Below, piece by piece: positions 16,742 to 25,867 of a stretch of 64,000 bases of DNA (position 1 is its first letter; each line of letters begins with the position of its first letter). The position numbers and the translations under genes are program-made. Origin of the DNA: Hyphomicrobiales bacterium. GTDB lineage: Bacteria; Pseudomonadota; Alphaproteobacteria; Rhizobiales; Rhizobiaceae. The stretch covers positions 1-64,000 of the forward strand of contig UBZT01000009.1 of assembly GCA_900470155.1 (NCBI GenBank), in the 5' to 3' direction. The notes beneath the pieces are model-generated. The model was not told where the DNA came from and did not search any database. It worked only from the letters and a program-made list of their open reading frames with translations.

Positions 16742-17126
16742 TACCAGGGCTGTGCCGCACCGGAAGTGCTGACCGCTGCAGGGCAACCGGCGGAGCGGCA
16801 TCGCGACGTGGCGGTTCTGGCCGTCACGTCGTCCGACCGGCTCAATGCTGGATGGACGGCAGCACAGCGCGCAAGGCGGCACGGATATGGCGCGGCCGTA
16901 GCCACGTGGAAGAGCTGCTCGCACCCCTGCCCCAGCATGCCCATGTGATAACCGTCACCGATGGTCATCCGGCAACACTCGGCTGGCTCGGCTCGGTTCA
17001 TGGTCATGCGCTGACCAGCTTCGGCGTGGAGCATTTCTGCCAGACCGGGACGATCGCCGATCTCTATACCCATTTCGGCATCGATACCTATTCGATCATC
17101 GAAGCGGCGGAGGCAGCCGTTCGGCA
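16742..17126 (+). pseudogene. AceE-type pyruvate dehydrogenase E1 C-terminal fragment
   Basis: Two frames together give the C-terminus of a homodimeric pyruvate dehydrogenase E1 (AceE) or a close transketolase-like enzyme. The first frame has AAPEVLTAAG and VLAVTSSDRLNAGWTAAQRA. After a frameshift at about 16895 the second has SHVEELLAPLPQHAHV, TDGHPATLGWLGSV, GVEHFCQTGTIADLY and HFGIDTYSI. Only about 130 of some 800-900 codons remain and the TPP site is absent. It borders the IS66 fragment directly. It is non-functional. Confidence 0.75.
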
Positions 17127-17251
17127 CAGCCAGAGGCGTAGAGTTCGACCATGGAGTGACGCCTGAGTCTATTTATCGATTTCGACGTGCCCCACTCGAT
17201 TCTGAACACGGAGCTCTCAGCACACTGTTAAAAGCGGCATCGAAGGGGCGC

Positions 17252-17280
17252 TTGACTCGCTTGCTGCATCGCACCATTAA
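17252..17280 (+). promoter_or_regulatory. Possible promoter of LuxR gene
   Basis: TTGACT at 17252-17257 is followed 17 nt later by CATTAA (17275-17280). Together they form a plausible sigma-70 type promoter 39 bases before the likely LuxR start. Weak support from sequence only. Confidence 0.3.
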
Positions 17281-17318
17281 TTGCAGTGCGGCGTTTTAGC
17301 GCACTGTGGAGTATGGCC

Positions 17319-18014
17319 ATGGCTTTCTCAGAGGTTCGCAAGCGGGAATTCATCGATGAGACGTTTCGGCTGCTTTCCGGGGCACTGGGAGCAAGCAGAC
17401 TGGTGTTTTACTCAGTTGATGACAACAATAACCTGCACAATTTCGTCTGTTCGCGTGTGCCCTCCGACTTCCTGAAAATCTACATCCGCGAAATGCATGC
17501 CCATGACCCGCTGCATGTGCGCCAGATCGAGCATGAGCAGAGCCCGGTGATCAAGATGATGGATGCTGGGCGCTATGCGCCGGCAAGCGAGGTGGCCCTC
17601 TACAGGCAGTTCCTCGACGTCTTCCAGGTCAGCAACACCATCGAACTGATCTTTCAGCGCGACAGCCAGATCTATGCCGGTATCAGCGTGATGTGGACGG
17701 CCGACGACACCATGCCGACTGACAGTCAGTTCCACCTTGCCGATACGCTGCATCCCTACATCTCCTTCAATCTCAAGGAGGTGTTGCCGCGCTCCAAGGC
17801 CGGCACCGCCCAGAAAGCCAATGCCCTGCTGCATCTGACCCAGCGCGAGGCGGAAGTTGCCAGACTGCTGTGCTGCGGCCGCACCAATGCCGATATCGCC
17901 GAATGTCTGGGAATCGGGCTTTCAACCGTGAAGACCCATCTCATCCACATCTTCGACAAGGCCGGCGTCGACAATCGCGCCGGCCTGGTGTCGCGGATGA
18001 TGCAGTTCAGCTGA
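17319..18014 (+). CDS. LuxR-family transcriptional regulator
   Basis: A 231-residue regulator. The C-terminal LuxR/GerE helix-turn-helix (about 165-225) starts LTQREAEVARLLCCGRTNAD and continues IGLSTVKTHLIHIF. The N-terminal 150 residues resemble a sensory domain (YIREMHAHDPLHV) that keeps an Asp-Pro pair, but I see no clear acyl-homoserine-lactone pocket. The ATG at 17319 is preferred because GGAG stands 7 nt upstream; in-frame starts at 17313 and 17286 exist. It lies just upstream of, and in the same direction as, the amine oxidase and polyamine-type ABC genes. It is the obvious candidate to control them. Confidence 0.85.
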   Translation: MAFSEVRKREFIDETFRLLSGALGASRLVFYSVDDNNNLHNFVCSRVPSDFLKIYIREMHAHDPLHVRQIEHEQSPVIKMMDAGRYAPASEVALYRQFLDVFQVSNTIELIFQRDSQIYAGISVMWTADDTMPTDSQFHLADTLHPYISFNLKEVLPRSKAGTAQKANALLHLTQREAEVARLLCCGRTNADIAECLGIGLSTVKTHLIHIFDKAGVDNRAGLVSRMMQFS

Positions 18015-18077
18015 ACCTTCAAAGCCACTGGATACCCAGAACAGATCCGACCATCGCATCCTGCGGTGACCGCTGCC

Positions 18078-18100
18078 GGCCGGCTTGCCGTGTGCCGGCC
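18078..18100 (+). terminator. Hairpin after LuxR gene
   Basis: GGCCGGC (18078-18084) and GCCGGCC (18094-18100) form a 7-bp GC stem with a 9-nt loop, 64 bases after the LuxR stop. Only a short T-rich stretch follows, so it is a weak terminator candidate separating LuxR from the amine oxidase. Confidence 0.4.
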
Positions 18101-18136
18101 TATCTCTTTGCCGTTGCGGGCCAAACCCTGTCTTCT

Positions 18137-18150
18137 TTGACGTATGTCAA
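18137..18150. promoter_or_regulatory. TTGAC-N4-GTCAA dyad before amine oxidase
   Basis: TTGAC (18137-18141) and GTCAA (18146-18150) form an inverted repeat about 120 bases before the amine oxidase start. It could be a regulator site, perhaps for the adjacent LuxR protein, or a fortuitous -35-like sequence. No good -10 is seen at 17 nt. Confidence 0.3.
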
Positions 18151-18269
18151 CCGTTCGGTGGATGGACATTATTTGGGCATGCACAAATATTGACCTCCAA
18201 GAGTTGACGAGACGCAAAATGATGGTTGCGGCGGTCGACGGTGAAAAACCTTTCAAAGGAGGATCGGCC

Positions 18270-20255
18270 ATGAACGAGAGGCCCAATGTTTCCCTGTCCC
18301 AGCAGGCCTCGCCCGCCTTTAGCCATCCGCTCGATCCGCTGACGGCGGAAGAGCTGGTCAAGGCCGCCTCGATCCTGCGGGCCCACTTCGATTTCGGCCC
18401 TGCTCTGCTGTTCGAGACGATCGAATTGCTGGAACCGGCCAAGGATGTCGTGCGGGCGTTCATTCCCGGCATGCCGATCGAGCGCAGCGCGCGCTTCAAC
18501 GTGCACAAGCGTGGCGGCACCGGCGTCTGGCGCGGCCGGCTGGATCTTGGGCTCGCCACCATCACCAAGGTCGAGTTCCTCGCCGATGCCCGGCCGATGA
18601 TCTCGCCGGAAGAATTCATGATGATCGAGGATGTCGCGAAAGCCGATCCGCGCTTCCAGGAGGCGATCCGCCGTCGCGGCATCGAGAACATGGCCTATGT
18701 CTGCGTCGATCCCTGGTCGGCCGGCAATTTCTCGGTGCCCGGCGAAGAGAACAAGCGGCTGGCGCACACCTTTGTCTGGCTGCGCATGTCCGACCTCGAC
18801 AATTATTACGCCCACCCGGTCGAGGGGCTGAACGTCGTCGTCGATGTCGACAAGCTGGAAGTGCTGCGGGTCGACGACCATTCTGCCGCCTCCGGTACCT
18901 TCGTTCCGGTCCCGGACACCCTGATCAACTACGATGCCGACCTGCTCACCGATTTCCGCAAGCCCTTGAAGCCGCTGGACGTTGTCCAGAGCGAAGGCCC
19001 GAGCTTCACCATCGAAGGCAACAAGCTGACCTGGGACAACTGGGATGTGCGCATCAGCTTCAACGGCCGCGAGGGCCTCGTCCTGCAGCAGGTCGGCTAC
19101 ACCGTCGACGGCCTGCGCCGGCCGATCCTCTACCGGGTGTCGATGGCCGAAATGGTCGTGCCTTATGGCACACCGGAAGGCGTGCATTACCGCAAGAACG
19201 TCTTCGACAGCGGCGAATACGGCTTCGGCAAGCTGGTCAATTCCCTGGCGCTCGGCTGCGACTGCCTCGGCCATATCCATTACATGGATGTGGTGCTGCC
19301 CGACATGATGGGCAATCCCCGCCTGATCCCGAGCGCCATCTGCATCCATGAAGAGGATGCAGGCCTTGCCTGGAAGCATTTCGACTTCCGCTCGGAGCGC
19401 ACCGAGACCCGCCGCATGCGCCGCCTCGTCATCTCCTCGATCACCACCGTCGGCAATTACGAGTACTGCTGCTATTGGTATCTGTTCCAGGACGGCGCCA
19501 TCGAATTCGAGATGAAGGCGACCGGCGTCATCAACACCGCCGCCTGCATTCCGGGCTCTGAGCAGAAATACGGCACCGAAGTCGCCCCCGGCGTGGTCGG
19601 CCACATCCACCAGCACGTCTTCTGCATGCGCCTCGACATGGAGGTTGACGGCCCTGACAATACCGTCGTCGAATGCGACACGGTGGCCCCGCCGATCGGC
19701 CCCGACAATCCGATGGGCAATGCCTTCTATGTCGAGCAGACGCCGCTGACCAGCGAACTGAAGGCGCAGCGCCGCGTCGATTTCGAGAAGTCGCGCTACT
19801 GGAAGATCACCAATCCCAACGTCAAGAACTGGGTCGGAAAGCCGACGGCCTACAAGCTGGAAACGCCCTCGGCCATCCAGGCCTATACCCATCCGGAAGG
19901 ACCATCGGGCAAACGCGGCGGCTTCGTCTACAACCATCTCTGGGTGACGCCCTACGATGCCGAGGAACGCTTCCCGGCCGGCGAATACATGAACCATTCG
20001 AGCGGCGGCGACGGCCTGCCCGCCTGGACGGCCAAGGACCGGCCGACCGACAATACCGATATCGTCGTCTGGCATTCCTTCGGCCTGCATCACATTCCCC
20101 GCGTCGAGGACCATCCGGTCCAGCCCTGCGTGCTGTGCGGTTTCAAGCTGATGCCGGTCGGCTTCTTCAACGGCAATCCGCTGATCAACCTGCCGCCCGA
20201 AACCAACAAGGCCAGCAAGTCCAATGCGCAAGGCGCTGCCTGCTGCCACAGCTGA
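18270..20255 (+). CDS. Copper-containing primary-amine oxidase
   Basis: A 661-residue copper amine oxidase that oxidises primary amines (tyramine, phenylethylamine or similar) to aldehyde, ammonia and hydrogen peroxide. The cofactor tyrosine that becomes topaquinone is Tyr397 in TVGNYEY. The catalytic-base region is KNVFDSGEYGFG. Copper ligands are the HIHQH pair and a distal His in the DIVVWHSFGLHH region. No signal peptide is visible, so it is probably cytoplasmic, as in Arthrobacter-type enzymes. The ATG at 18270 follows a perfect AAAGGAGG. The next genes encode a polyamine-type importer, so imported amines are the likely substrate. It ends in a CCHS tail. Confidence 0.95.
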   Translation: MNERPNVSLSQQASPAFSHPLDPLTAEELVKAASILRAHFDFGPALLFETIELLEPAKDVVRAFIPGMPIERSARFNVHKRGGTGVWRGRLDLGLATITKVEFLADARPMISPEEFMMIEDVAKADPRFQEAIRRRGIENMAYVCVDPWSAGNFSVPGEENKRLAHTFVWLRMSDLDNYYAHPVEGLNVVVDVDKLEVLRVDDHSAASGTFVPVPDTLINYDADLLTDFRKPLKPLDVVQSEGPSFTIEGNKLTWDNWDVRISFNGREGLVLQQVGYTVDGLRRPILYRVSMAEMVVPYGTPEGVHYRKNVFDSGEYGFGKLVNSLALGCDCLGHIHYMDVVLPDMMGNPRLIPSAICIHEEDAGLAWKHFDFRSERTETRRMRRLVISSITTVGNYEYCCYWYLFQDGAIEFEMKATGVINTAACIPGSEQKYGTEVAPGVVGHIHQHVFCMRLDMEVDGPDNTVVECDTVAPPIGPDNPMGNAFYVEQTPLTSELKAQRRVDFEKSRYWKITNPNVKNWVGKPTAYKLETPSAIQAYTHPEGPSGKRGGFVYNHLWVTPYDAEERFPAGEYMNHSSGGDGLPAWTAKDRPTDNTDIVVWHSFGLHHIPRVEDHPVQPCVLCGFKLMPVGFFNGNPLINLPPETNKASKSNAQGAACCHS

Positions 20256-20352
20256 GCGGGTGGCGGGCTCGCCCCGCCTCCTGCCTGTCTCGTAATGCCC
20301 ATTCGCAATGCCAAATCGCAATGATGTCGATGTCCAACCAGAGGGTCCATCC

Positions 20353-21531
20353 ATGAAGCGTAGAAACCTCTTGCAATCCTTCAGCCAGTCGCGGCGCGCC
20401 TTCCTGCGCGACACTGTCTCGATTTCGGCCGGCATTGCCGCAGCCTCTATGTTGCCGCGTGGCGCCTTTGCGGCCCGCGAAAAGGAAATGAACATCTACT
20501 GCTGGGAGGGCTACAATTCCGACAAGGTGCTCGACCCGTTCCGCAAGGAATTCGACTGCAACGTCAAGGCGCAGGGGCTGATCTCCGACCCGGAAGCCGT
20601 CAACCAGCTGCGCGCCGGCGATACCAAGGTCTGGGACATCATCAACCTCAACAATGCCTGGGGCCGCCGGCAGCTCTATCCGGAAAACCTCATCAAGCCG
20701 CTCGACAAGGCCAAGTTCGAGCCGCTCTGGGAGATGATGATTCCCGAATTCAAATGGCCGTACAAATGGTCGACCTCCGACGACGGTAACCAATTGCTGG
20801 GCATGATCCAGCGCTATGGACCTTCGGGCATGTTGGTCAACACCGACAAGGTCTCGGCCGCCACCCTTGAAGACGAGGGCTACGACCTGATGCTGCAGGA
20901 CAGCTACAAGGGCAAATATGCCGTGCTGATGTATGACGACTGGGTGATCATGCATGTGGTGATCGCCGCCGGCTTCAGCCCGTTCCGCGAAATGACCGAC
21001 GACGAAATCGGCAAATACGAAGTGTTGATGCGCAAGCTGATCAACAATGCCGCCTTCCTGTCGGATGACATGAATGCCATTGCGCTCGGTATGATCAACG
21101 GCTCGATCGAAGGCTCCTTCCCCGGCAGCGTCTATTCGGTCTCGGCGGCCCGCTACGATGGCAACCCCAACCTGCGCTGCATCGTGCCCAACAAGGGACC
21201 GGAGGAACTCGGCGGCAAGGCCGGCGTCTGCTGGATGGAACTGACCTCGCTGGTCAACAACCCGCAGCTCTCGCCGCGCGGCGAGGATTTCCTGCAATAT
21301 TGCTTCCGCCCGGAGACCGCCAAGAACGTCTCGTTCGCCGAAGGCACCTACAACCCGGTCGGCCAGATGGGCGATCCCAAGGTCATGTCGCTGTTCAACA
21401 CCGAAGAACTCGATGCCTTCCAATACGACACGCTGGCGGCCGACATGGCCAAATGCGCCGACTTCGACATCATCCCGAGCTACACAAAGCTGCACGAGAT
21501 CTTCTCCGCCGCCGTGCGCGAGAAGGCCTGA
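20353..21531 (+). CDS. Polyamine-type ABC transporter binding protein
   Basis: A 392-residue periplasmic binding protein of the PotD/PotF family. The N-terminus has a twin-arginine signal (SRRAFLRD at about 14-21) followed by a hydrophobic stretch ending AFAAREK. The mature part begins with MNIYCWEGYNSDKVLDPF, typical of the family. It should bind a cationic amine and deliver it to the permeases downstream. The ATG at 20353 follows GAGGG; the in-frame start at 20308 would spoil the signal peptide. The neighbouring amine oxidase suggests a monoamine or diamine ligand rather than spermidine itself, but that is inference. Confidence 0.92.
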   Translation: MKRRNLLQSFSQSRRAFLRDTVSISAGIAAASMLPRGAFAAREKEMNIYCWEGYNSDKVLDPFRKEFDCNVKAQGLISDPEAVNQLRAGDTKVWDIINLNNAWGRRQLYPENLIKPLDKAKFEPLWEMMIPEFKWPYKWSTSDDGNQLLGMIQRYGPSGMLVNTDKVSAATLEDEGYDLMLQDSYKGKYAVLMYDDWVIMHVVIAAGFSPFREMTDDEIGKYEVLMRKLINNAAFLSDDMNAIALGMINGSIEGSFPGSVYSVSAARYDGNPNLRCIVPNKGPEELGGKAGVCWMELTSLVNNPQLSPRGEDFLQYCFRPETAKNVSFAEGTYNPVGQMGDPKVMSLFNTEELDAFQYDTLAADMAKCADFDIIPSYTKLHEIFSAAVREKA

Positions 21532-21601
21532 TGACGACGGGAGGCCGCCGCTCCTGGCCTTCCCGCCGTTCCGACCCTGCGCAACAGACAGATGGGACCG
21601 C

Positions 21602-22720
21602 ATGATGACAGCAGCCACCGCCGACATCGCATCCACAACGCCCCTGCCCATTCTCCAGCTGCGCGGCGTCGACAAGTTCTTCGGCGAATTTCCGGCCGTC
21701 GACCGCATCAGCCTGGATATTCGCGAGGGCGAGTTCTTCACCATCGTCGGCCCGTCCGGCAGCGGCAAGACCACCATGGTGCGCATGCTGGTCGGCATGG
21801 ACAAGCCCACCAATGGCGATATCCTGCTGCGCGGCGAACGCATCAACGATGTACCTGCCAACAAGCGCCCGACCTGCATGGTCTTCCAGTCGCTCGCGCT
21901 GTTTCCCCATCGCACCGTCGGCCAGAACATCGAATTCCCCTTGAAGATCCGCGGCGTGAAGGCAGCAAGCCGCAAGGAACGGGCGCTGGAACTGATGGCG
22001 CAGCTGCGCCTGCCGGAATGCTATTACGGCAAGGGCGTGCTGCAATGCTCCGGCGGCGAGCGCCAGCGCGTCGCGCTGGCCCGGGCGCTGGCCTTCGATC
22101 CCGAAATCCTGTTCTTCGATGAGCCGCTATCGGCGCTCGACTACAAGCTGCGCAAGATCTTGGAAAAGGAACTGAAGGACATCCACCGCGAAACCGGCAA
22201 GACCTTCGTCTACATCACCCATTCGCTCGAGGAAGCTATGGTCATGTCGGACCGCATCGGCGTGATGAACAAAGGCCGTTTCGTGCAGATCGGCACGCCC
22301 AACGAGATCTACGGCAATCCCTCGACCCGCTTCGTCTCGGAATTCATGGGCGAGGTCAACATTCTCGAGGTCGGCCCCGGCCCGGACGGCACCGTCATCG
22401 ACCAGGCGACCGGCGCCAGCTATCTGGCGCCGCCGATCGCCGACGCCTTTGCCGGCGGTTCGCTGGTCATCCGCCCCGAAGACATCCGCTTTCTCGACGA
22501 CCCCGCCGCCCCGGCCGCCAACAAGCTCGAAGGCGTCGTCTACAATGAATATCTGCTGGGATCGCGGGTGCAATATCAGGTGCGGGTCGGCGATGCCCAG
22601 GTCTTCCTGGTCGAGAAACTGCGCGAGCAGCAGCTGGCCCGCGCCCGCGGCGGTCGCGTCACGATCGCCTGGGACGCCAAGGATTCGACCATTTTTCCGA
22701 CCGCCCGTTTTGCCAATTGA
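21602..22720 (+). CDS. Polyamine-type ABC transporter ATPase
   Basis: A 372-residue PotA/PotG-like ATPase. Walker A is GPSGSGKTTM at about residues 52-61. The signature is CSGGERQRVALARAL, with Cys in place of the usual Leu before SGG. Walker B is ILFFDEPLSALD, and the switch His lies in YITHSLEEA. A C-terminal TOBE-type regulatory domain follows from about residue 260. It powers the importer formed with the two permeases and binding protein around it. ATG 21602 is followed at once by a second ATG (21605), so either may be used. Confidence 0.93.
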   Translation: MMTAATADIASTTPLPILQLRGVDKFFGEFPAVDRISLDIREGEFFTIVGPSGSGKTTMVRMLVGMDKPTNGDILLRGERINDVPANKRPTCMVFQSLALFPHRTVGQNIEFPLKIRGVKAASRKERALELMAQLRLPECYYGKGVLQCSGGERQRVALARALAFDPEILFFDEPLSALDYKLRKILEKELKDIHRETGKTFVYITHSLEEAMVMSDRIGVMNKGRFVQIGTPNEIYGNPSTRFVSEFMGEVNILEVGPGPDGTVIDQATGASYLAPPIADAFAGGSLVIRPEDIRFLDDPAAPAANKLEGVVYNEYLLGSRVQYQVRVGDAQVFLVEKLREQQLARARGGRVTIAWDAKDSTIFPTARFAN

Positions 22721-22750
22721 TATGAGCAGTATTGACGAAGGACGTCGCGC

Positions 22751-23686
22751 ATGACGGATGCAAGCGAAACGCTCAGCCACAATGCCGCCCTGCCGCGTAA
22801 GGTTTCCCGCGCCGAACCCTGGGCGGTGCGGCTCGGCCGCGGCATGATGAAACCCGGTTTCCTGGCAGCCCTGCCGGTCGGCCTTCTGCTGCTTTTGGGT
22901 TTTCTCGGCCCCCTGACACTGGTCTTCGTCTTCGCCTTCATGCCGCCGCAGACCTTTTCTGTCCTGCAGATGCCAACGTTTGAGAATTTCCGCACGATCT
23001 TTGCCGACAGTTATTACCTGTCCTTCCTCGCCTCCCTGCAACTGGCCGCCTCCACCGTCGCCATCCTGCTGGTGATCTGCTATCCGCTGGCGATCGCCAT
23101 GGTGCGGGTATTCACCCGCAAGGCCGGTATCCTGGCGCTGGTTCTCGCCGCGCCGCTCTTCGTTGCCGACAATCTGCGGCTGATGGGCTGGATGCTCTTC
23201 CTGGTCAAGGGCGGCGTCGTCTCCGGCACCTTGCAGACCTATTTCGGCATTCCGGTCGATTCCATGCTCTACACCTTCAGCGCCACGCTGTTCGGCCTTG
23301 TCTATATCAACCTGCCGATGATGCTCTTCCCGATGATCCTCGGCGTCTCCATGGTGCCCACCCAGATGCGCGAGGCAGCCTTCGATCTGGGCGCCAGCCG
23401 CTGGCAGGTGATGAAGGAGGTCGACATACCGCTCGCCATGCCCGGCATCATGATCGGCGCGCTGATCACCTTCATCCTCGCCGCCGGTGCCATCACCGAG
23501 GCCAAGGTGCTCGGCGGCACCGCCGTGGTGATGATTGCCCAGGACATCCAGAAGGAATTCACCTTCGCGCAGAACTGGCCGAAAGGCTCGGCCCTGTCGA
23601 TGCTGATGATCGTGCTGGCCGGCTCTCTGGCGCTGGCCATGTTCAATCGCGTCGATCTCGACGCCATCTTTGGCCGCAAGGGATGA
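22751..23686 (+). CDS. Polyamine-type ABC transporter permease (PotB/PotH-like)
   Basis: A 311-residue inner-membrane permease with six predicted helices. It has the EAA-type coupling loop MREAAFDLGASRWQVMKEVD at about residues 205-224. The long hydrophilic N-terminus before the first helix is normal for PotB/PotH. It pairs with the next permease. The start is the ATG at 22751, 30 bases after the ATPase stop. Confidence 0.93.
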   Translation: MTDASETLSHNAALPRKVSRAEPWAVRLGRGMMKPGFLAALPVGLLLLLGFLGPLTLVFVFAFMPPQTFSVLQMPTFENFRTIFADSYYLSFLASLQLAASTVAILLVICYPLAIAMVRVFTRKAGILALVLAAPLFVADNLRLMGWMLFLVKGGVVSGTLQTYFGIPVDSMLYTFSATLFGLVYINLPMMLFPMILGVSMVPTQMREAAFDLGASRWQVMKEVDIPLAMPGIMIGALITFILAAGAITEAKVLGGTAVVMIAQDIQKEFTFAQNWPKGSALSMLMIVLAGSLALAMFNRVDLDAIFGRKG

Positions 23687-23699
23687 GAGGATCAAGCCC

Positions 23700-24503
23700 A
23701 TGAACGATTTCAGCCGCCGCGCCACCCTCGCCTATGGCAGCGCCATGGCCGCCCTCATCTTGTTCATGTATCTGCCGATGATCACCATGGCGCTCGCCTC
23801 GTTCTCGCGCTCCAAATATTTCAGTTTCCCGGTGCCGAAATATTCGGACAAATGGTATCTCGAAGTCTTCCAATCCCTGTCGATCCGCGATTTCTTCTGG
23901 ACCTCCACCGTCGTTGCCATTGCCGTCGCTTGCCTGTCGACGGTGCTCGCCTTTTTCGGGGCGCTGGCTTTTGCCCGTTACGACTGGAAGGGCCGGCGGC
24001 TATTCCAGAAGATCGTTCTGCTGCCCATCCTCTTTCCGCAGGCCGTGCTGGGTCTTGCTCTGCTGCTGTGGTTCACGGCGCTCGGCATCACGCCCTCCTG
24101 GCAGGCGACCGTCTTTGCCCATCTGGTCTGGATCGCGCCGATCGCCACGCTGGTGATCGCCATCCAGGTCTATTCCTTCGATCCGGCAGTGGAAGAGGCC
24201 GCCTATGATCTGGGAGCGAGCCGTTGGCAGGTGATGCGTGAAATCACCCTGCCCTTGCTGGCTCCGGGCATCTTTTCCGGCTTCACCTTCGCCTTCCTGC
24301 TGTCCTGGGCGAATTTCCCGCTGTCGATGCTGTCCTCGGGCGCCGATTCGACCATCCCCGAATGGGTCAGCGCCAAGCTGCAGTCCGGCTACACGCCGCA
24401 GGTACCGGCCGTCGGCACTCTGACGATCCTTGCCGCCGCCGTGGTCATGGCATCCGGCCACCAGATCTCGGCTCTCATGAAGCGCCGCCAGATCAAAGGC
24501 TAG
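23700..24503 (+). CDS. Polyamine-type ABC transporter permease (PotC/PotI-like)
   Basis: A 267-residue inner-membrane permease with six helices and the coupling loop VEEAAYDLGASRWQVMREIT, nearly identical to that of its partner. It completes a binding protein, ATPase and two-permease importer in one operon with the amine oxidase. The ATG at 23700 is chosen because GAGAGGA stands upstream; an in-frame start at 23670 would overlap the previous gene. Confidence 0.92.
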   Translation: MNDFSRRATLAYGSAMAALILFMYLPMITMALASFSRSKYFSFPVPKYSDKWYLEVFQSLSIRDFFWTSTVVAIAVACLSTVLAFFGALAFARYDWKGRRLFQKIVLLPILFPQAVLGLALLLWFTALGITPSWQATVFAHLVWIAPIATLVIAIQVYSFDPAVEEAAYDLGASRWQVMREITLPLLAPGIFSGFTFAFLLSWANFPLSMLSSGADSTIPEWVSAKLQSGYTPQVPAVGTLTILAAAVVMASGHQISALMKRRQIKG

Positions 24504-24767
24504 CTAAACCAGATGCAGCGGGTTGGCGGCTGCTTGGGGTCGCCGCTTGATTGGCCGAAATCACCCAAGATTCGTGAAGGACAAAACGCGCTAGATCGGA
24601 TCAGGTTTAGTGCTGGCGCACGGCCTTTTTGTCCGCGAATGACCCGTTGATTTCAGGCGATGTCGATTGCACCCTAGCGACGGAGTTGCTGTGGCAATGA
24701 AACTGCCGAGGGCGACAAGCCAGACGACGACCTTTCCGGCAGTAGCAACCATGATGCAAGAAATGTA

Positions 24768-25613
24768 TTATGCTGTTGCTGCCCAATATGCCCACGTAGA
24801 TCCCGCTAGAACGAGGGCAATGCCGATGCCGTGCGATACATGGTTTCTCACCACTCCTTTCTCTAGAATCATTGCCAAGAGAAGAAGCGCCATCGCGACG
24901 ATGTTCATCATGCCAAGAAAGATCATGGTCATCATCAACGGCCCGTTGGATTTTACACAACATCCGGCATAGCGAAGGCCTGCCGCAAACGATGCGCAGA
25001 TGCTCTTGTTACTATGACTTGCCAGAACTTTGCCTGTTGCGATTTTGAGGCGTGCGCTGTTTTTGATTGGTGTCCATTGAAATGCTCCGGCACCGATAAT
25101 AGCGCCTGCGGCCACAACACCTGTCATTCCCGCGGTGGAGACGAGGTGTGATCCGACGTGAAGATGCAATGTCATATCGATTGTCGCGAGCACCAGGGAA
25201 AACAGGATCCAGATGACGCTGTAGCCGCCGAGGAAGGCGAAACCAGTGGCGGCAGAACATCTGGTTTTGAGCATCCGCCATGCGGGCGTTGCGCAGGGCA
25301 ACATCATCGCCAGCGTCATTATTGCCCCCATGCTGCAGAACTGGCTCCAGGAAACCCATGAGAAAGATGGCGCTACATCTGCGATACAAAGTGACTGCCA
25401 GAGTTCAAAGGGAATACCTTTCATCATAAGGAAGATTGCATTGGCGGTCGCCATACCGGGGCCAAGCGACCCGTTTTCAGGCAAGAAAATGGCCGTACCG
25501 AGCATGTCGAAGATCGCCAGCCATCCCAGCGCGACAAAGCTTGCCGCGATCAAAAATGGCAGTGGTGCGAAAGTTGGAAACCGCATGGAAAGCAAAAATT
25601 GCAGCGAAGGCAT
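24768..25613 (-). CDS. DUF2182 polytopic membrane protein
   Basis: A protein of about 281 residues with six or more predicted membrane helices, belonging to the DUF2182 (COG5486, predicted metal-binding membrane protein) family. The conserved AMMLPCATPAWRML, GAFQWTPIKNSA and GLRYAGCCVKSNGPLM with MMNIVAMALL are visible. The Cys pair and Met-rich helices suggest copper or another soft metal, but the function is not established. The start is uncertain: ATG 25613 has a GGAA site, and the frame opens to 25688. It stands alone between the polyamine operon and the TetR gene, and no partner (for example DUF1326) is present. Confidence 0.78.
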   Translation of the reverse strand: MPSLQFLLSMRFPTFAPLPFLIAASFVALGWLAIFDMLGTAIFLPENGSLGPGMATANAIFLMMKGIPFELWQSLCIADVAPSFSWVSWSQFCSMGAIMTLAMMLPCATPAWRMLKTRCSAATGFAFLGGYSVIWILFSLVLATIDMTLHLHVGSHLVSTAGMTGVVAAGAIIGAGAFQWTPIKNSARLKIATGKVLASHSNKSICASFAAGLRYAGCCVKSNGPLMMTMIFLGMMNIVAMALLLLAMILEKGVVRNHVSHGIGIALVLAGSTWAYWAATA

Positions 25614-25750
25614 CCCAGTCGTTCCTTTCCAGGCTGACCGTATCTCGATACGAGACGCAAGTCTCCGCACTGGGCCGTCACTACGCAATCAACCGTTTGG
25701 TGGAAGGGAGGGAAACGAGGTATTCAGCCGACCGTTGTGCGATTGCGGCT

Positions 25751-25867
25751 ATCGATCGTTGTCAGCGCCGGACGGGCCTGCTCCACCACAACATCCCAGT
25801 TGCCGAAGCTGACGACGGAAACGTCGTGCGGAATGGATATGTTGCGGTCCCTGAGGGCATCGATCAC
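25751..25867 (-). pseudogene. LacI-family regulator fragment
   Basis: On the minus strand 39 codons read VIDALRDRNISIPHDV then SVVSFGNWDVVVEQ and ARPALTTID. This is the well-conserved C-terminal part of the sugar-binding domain of LacI/GalR regulators. Neither the DNA-binding domain nor the rest of the ligand domain is nearby, and the frame stops soon after. It is a small relic of a lost regulator, and possibly of a lost sugar operon. Confidence 0.65.

Noticed and set aside
18147-20495. A 782-codon frame antisense to the amine oxidase.
   Set aside because: The amine oxidase has all catalytic motifs. The antisense product is rich in Ala/Gly/Arg/His/Asp without any motif.
22127-23725. A 532-codon antisense frame over the ATPase and permease genes.
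   Set aside because: His/Gln/Gly-rich shadow of hydrophobic permease codons.
24504-24767. A GCGGC/GCCGC mini-hairpin after the last polyamine permease.
   Set aside because: The stem is only five pairs with no T-run, too weak to call a terminator.
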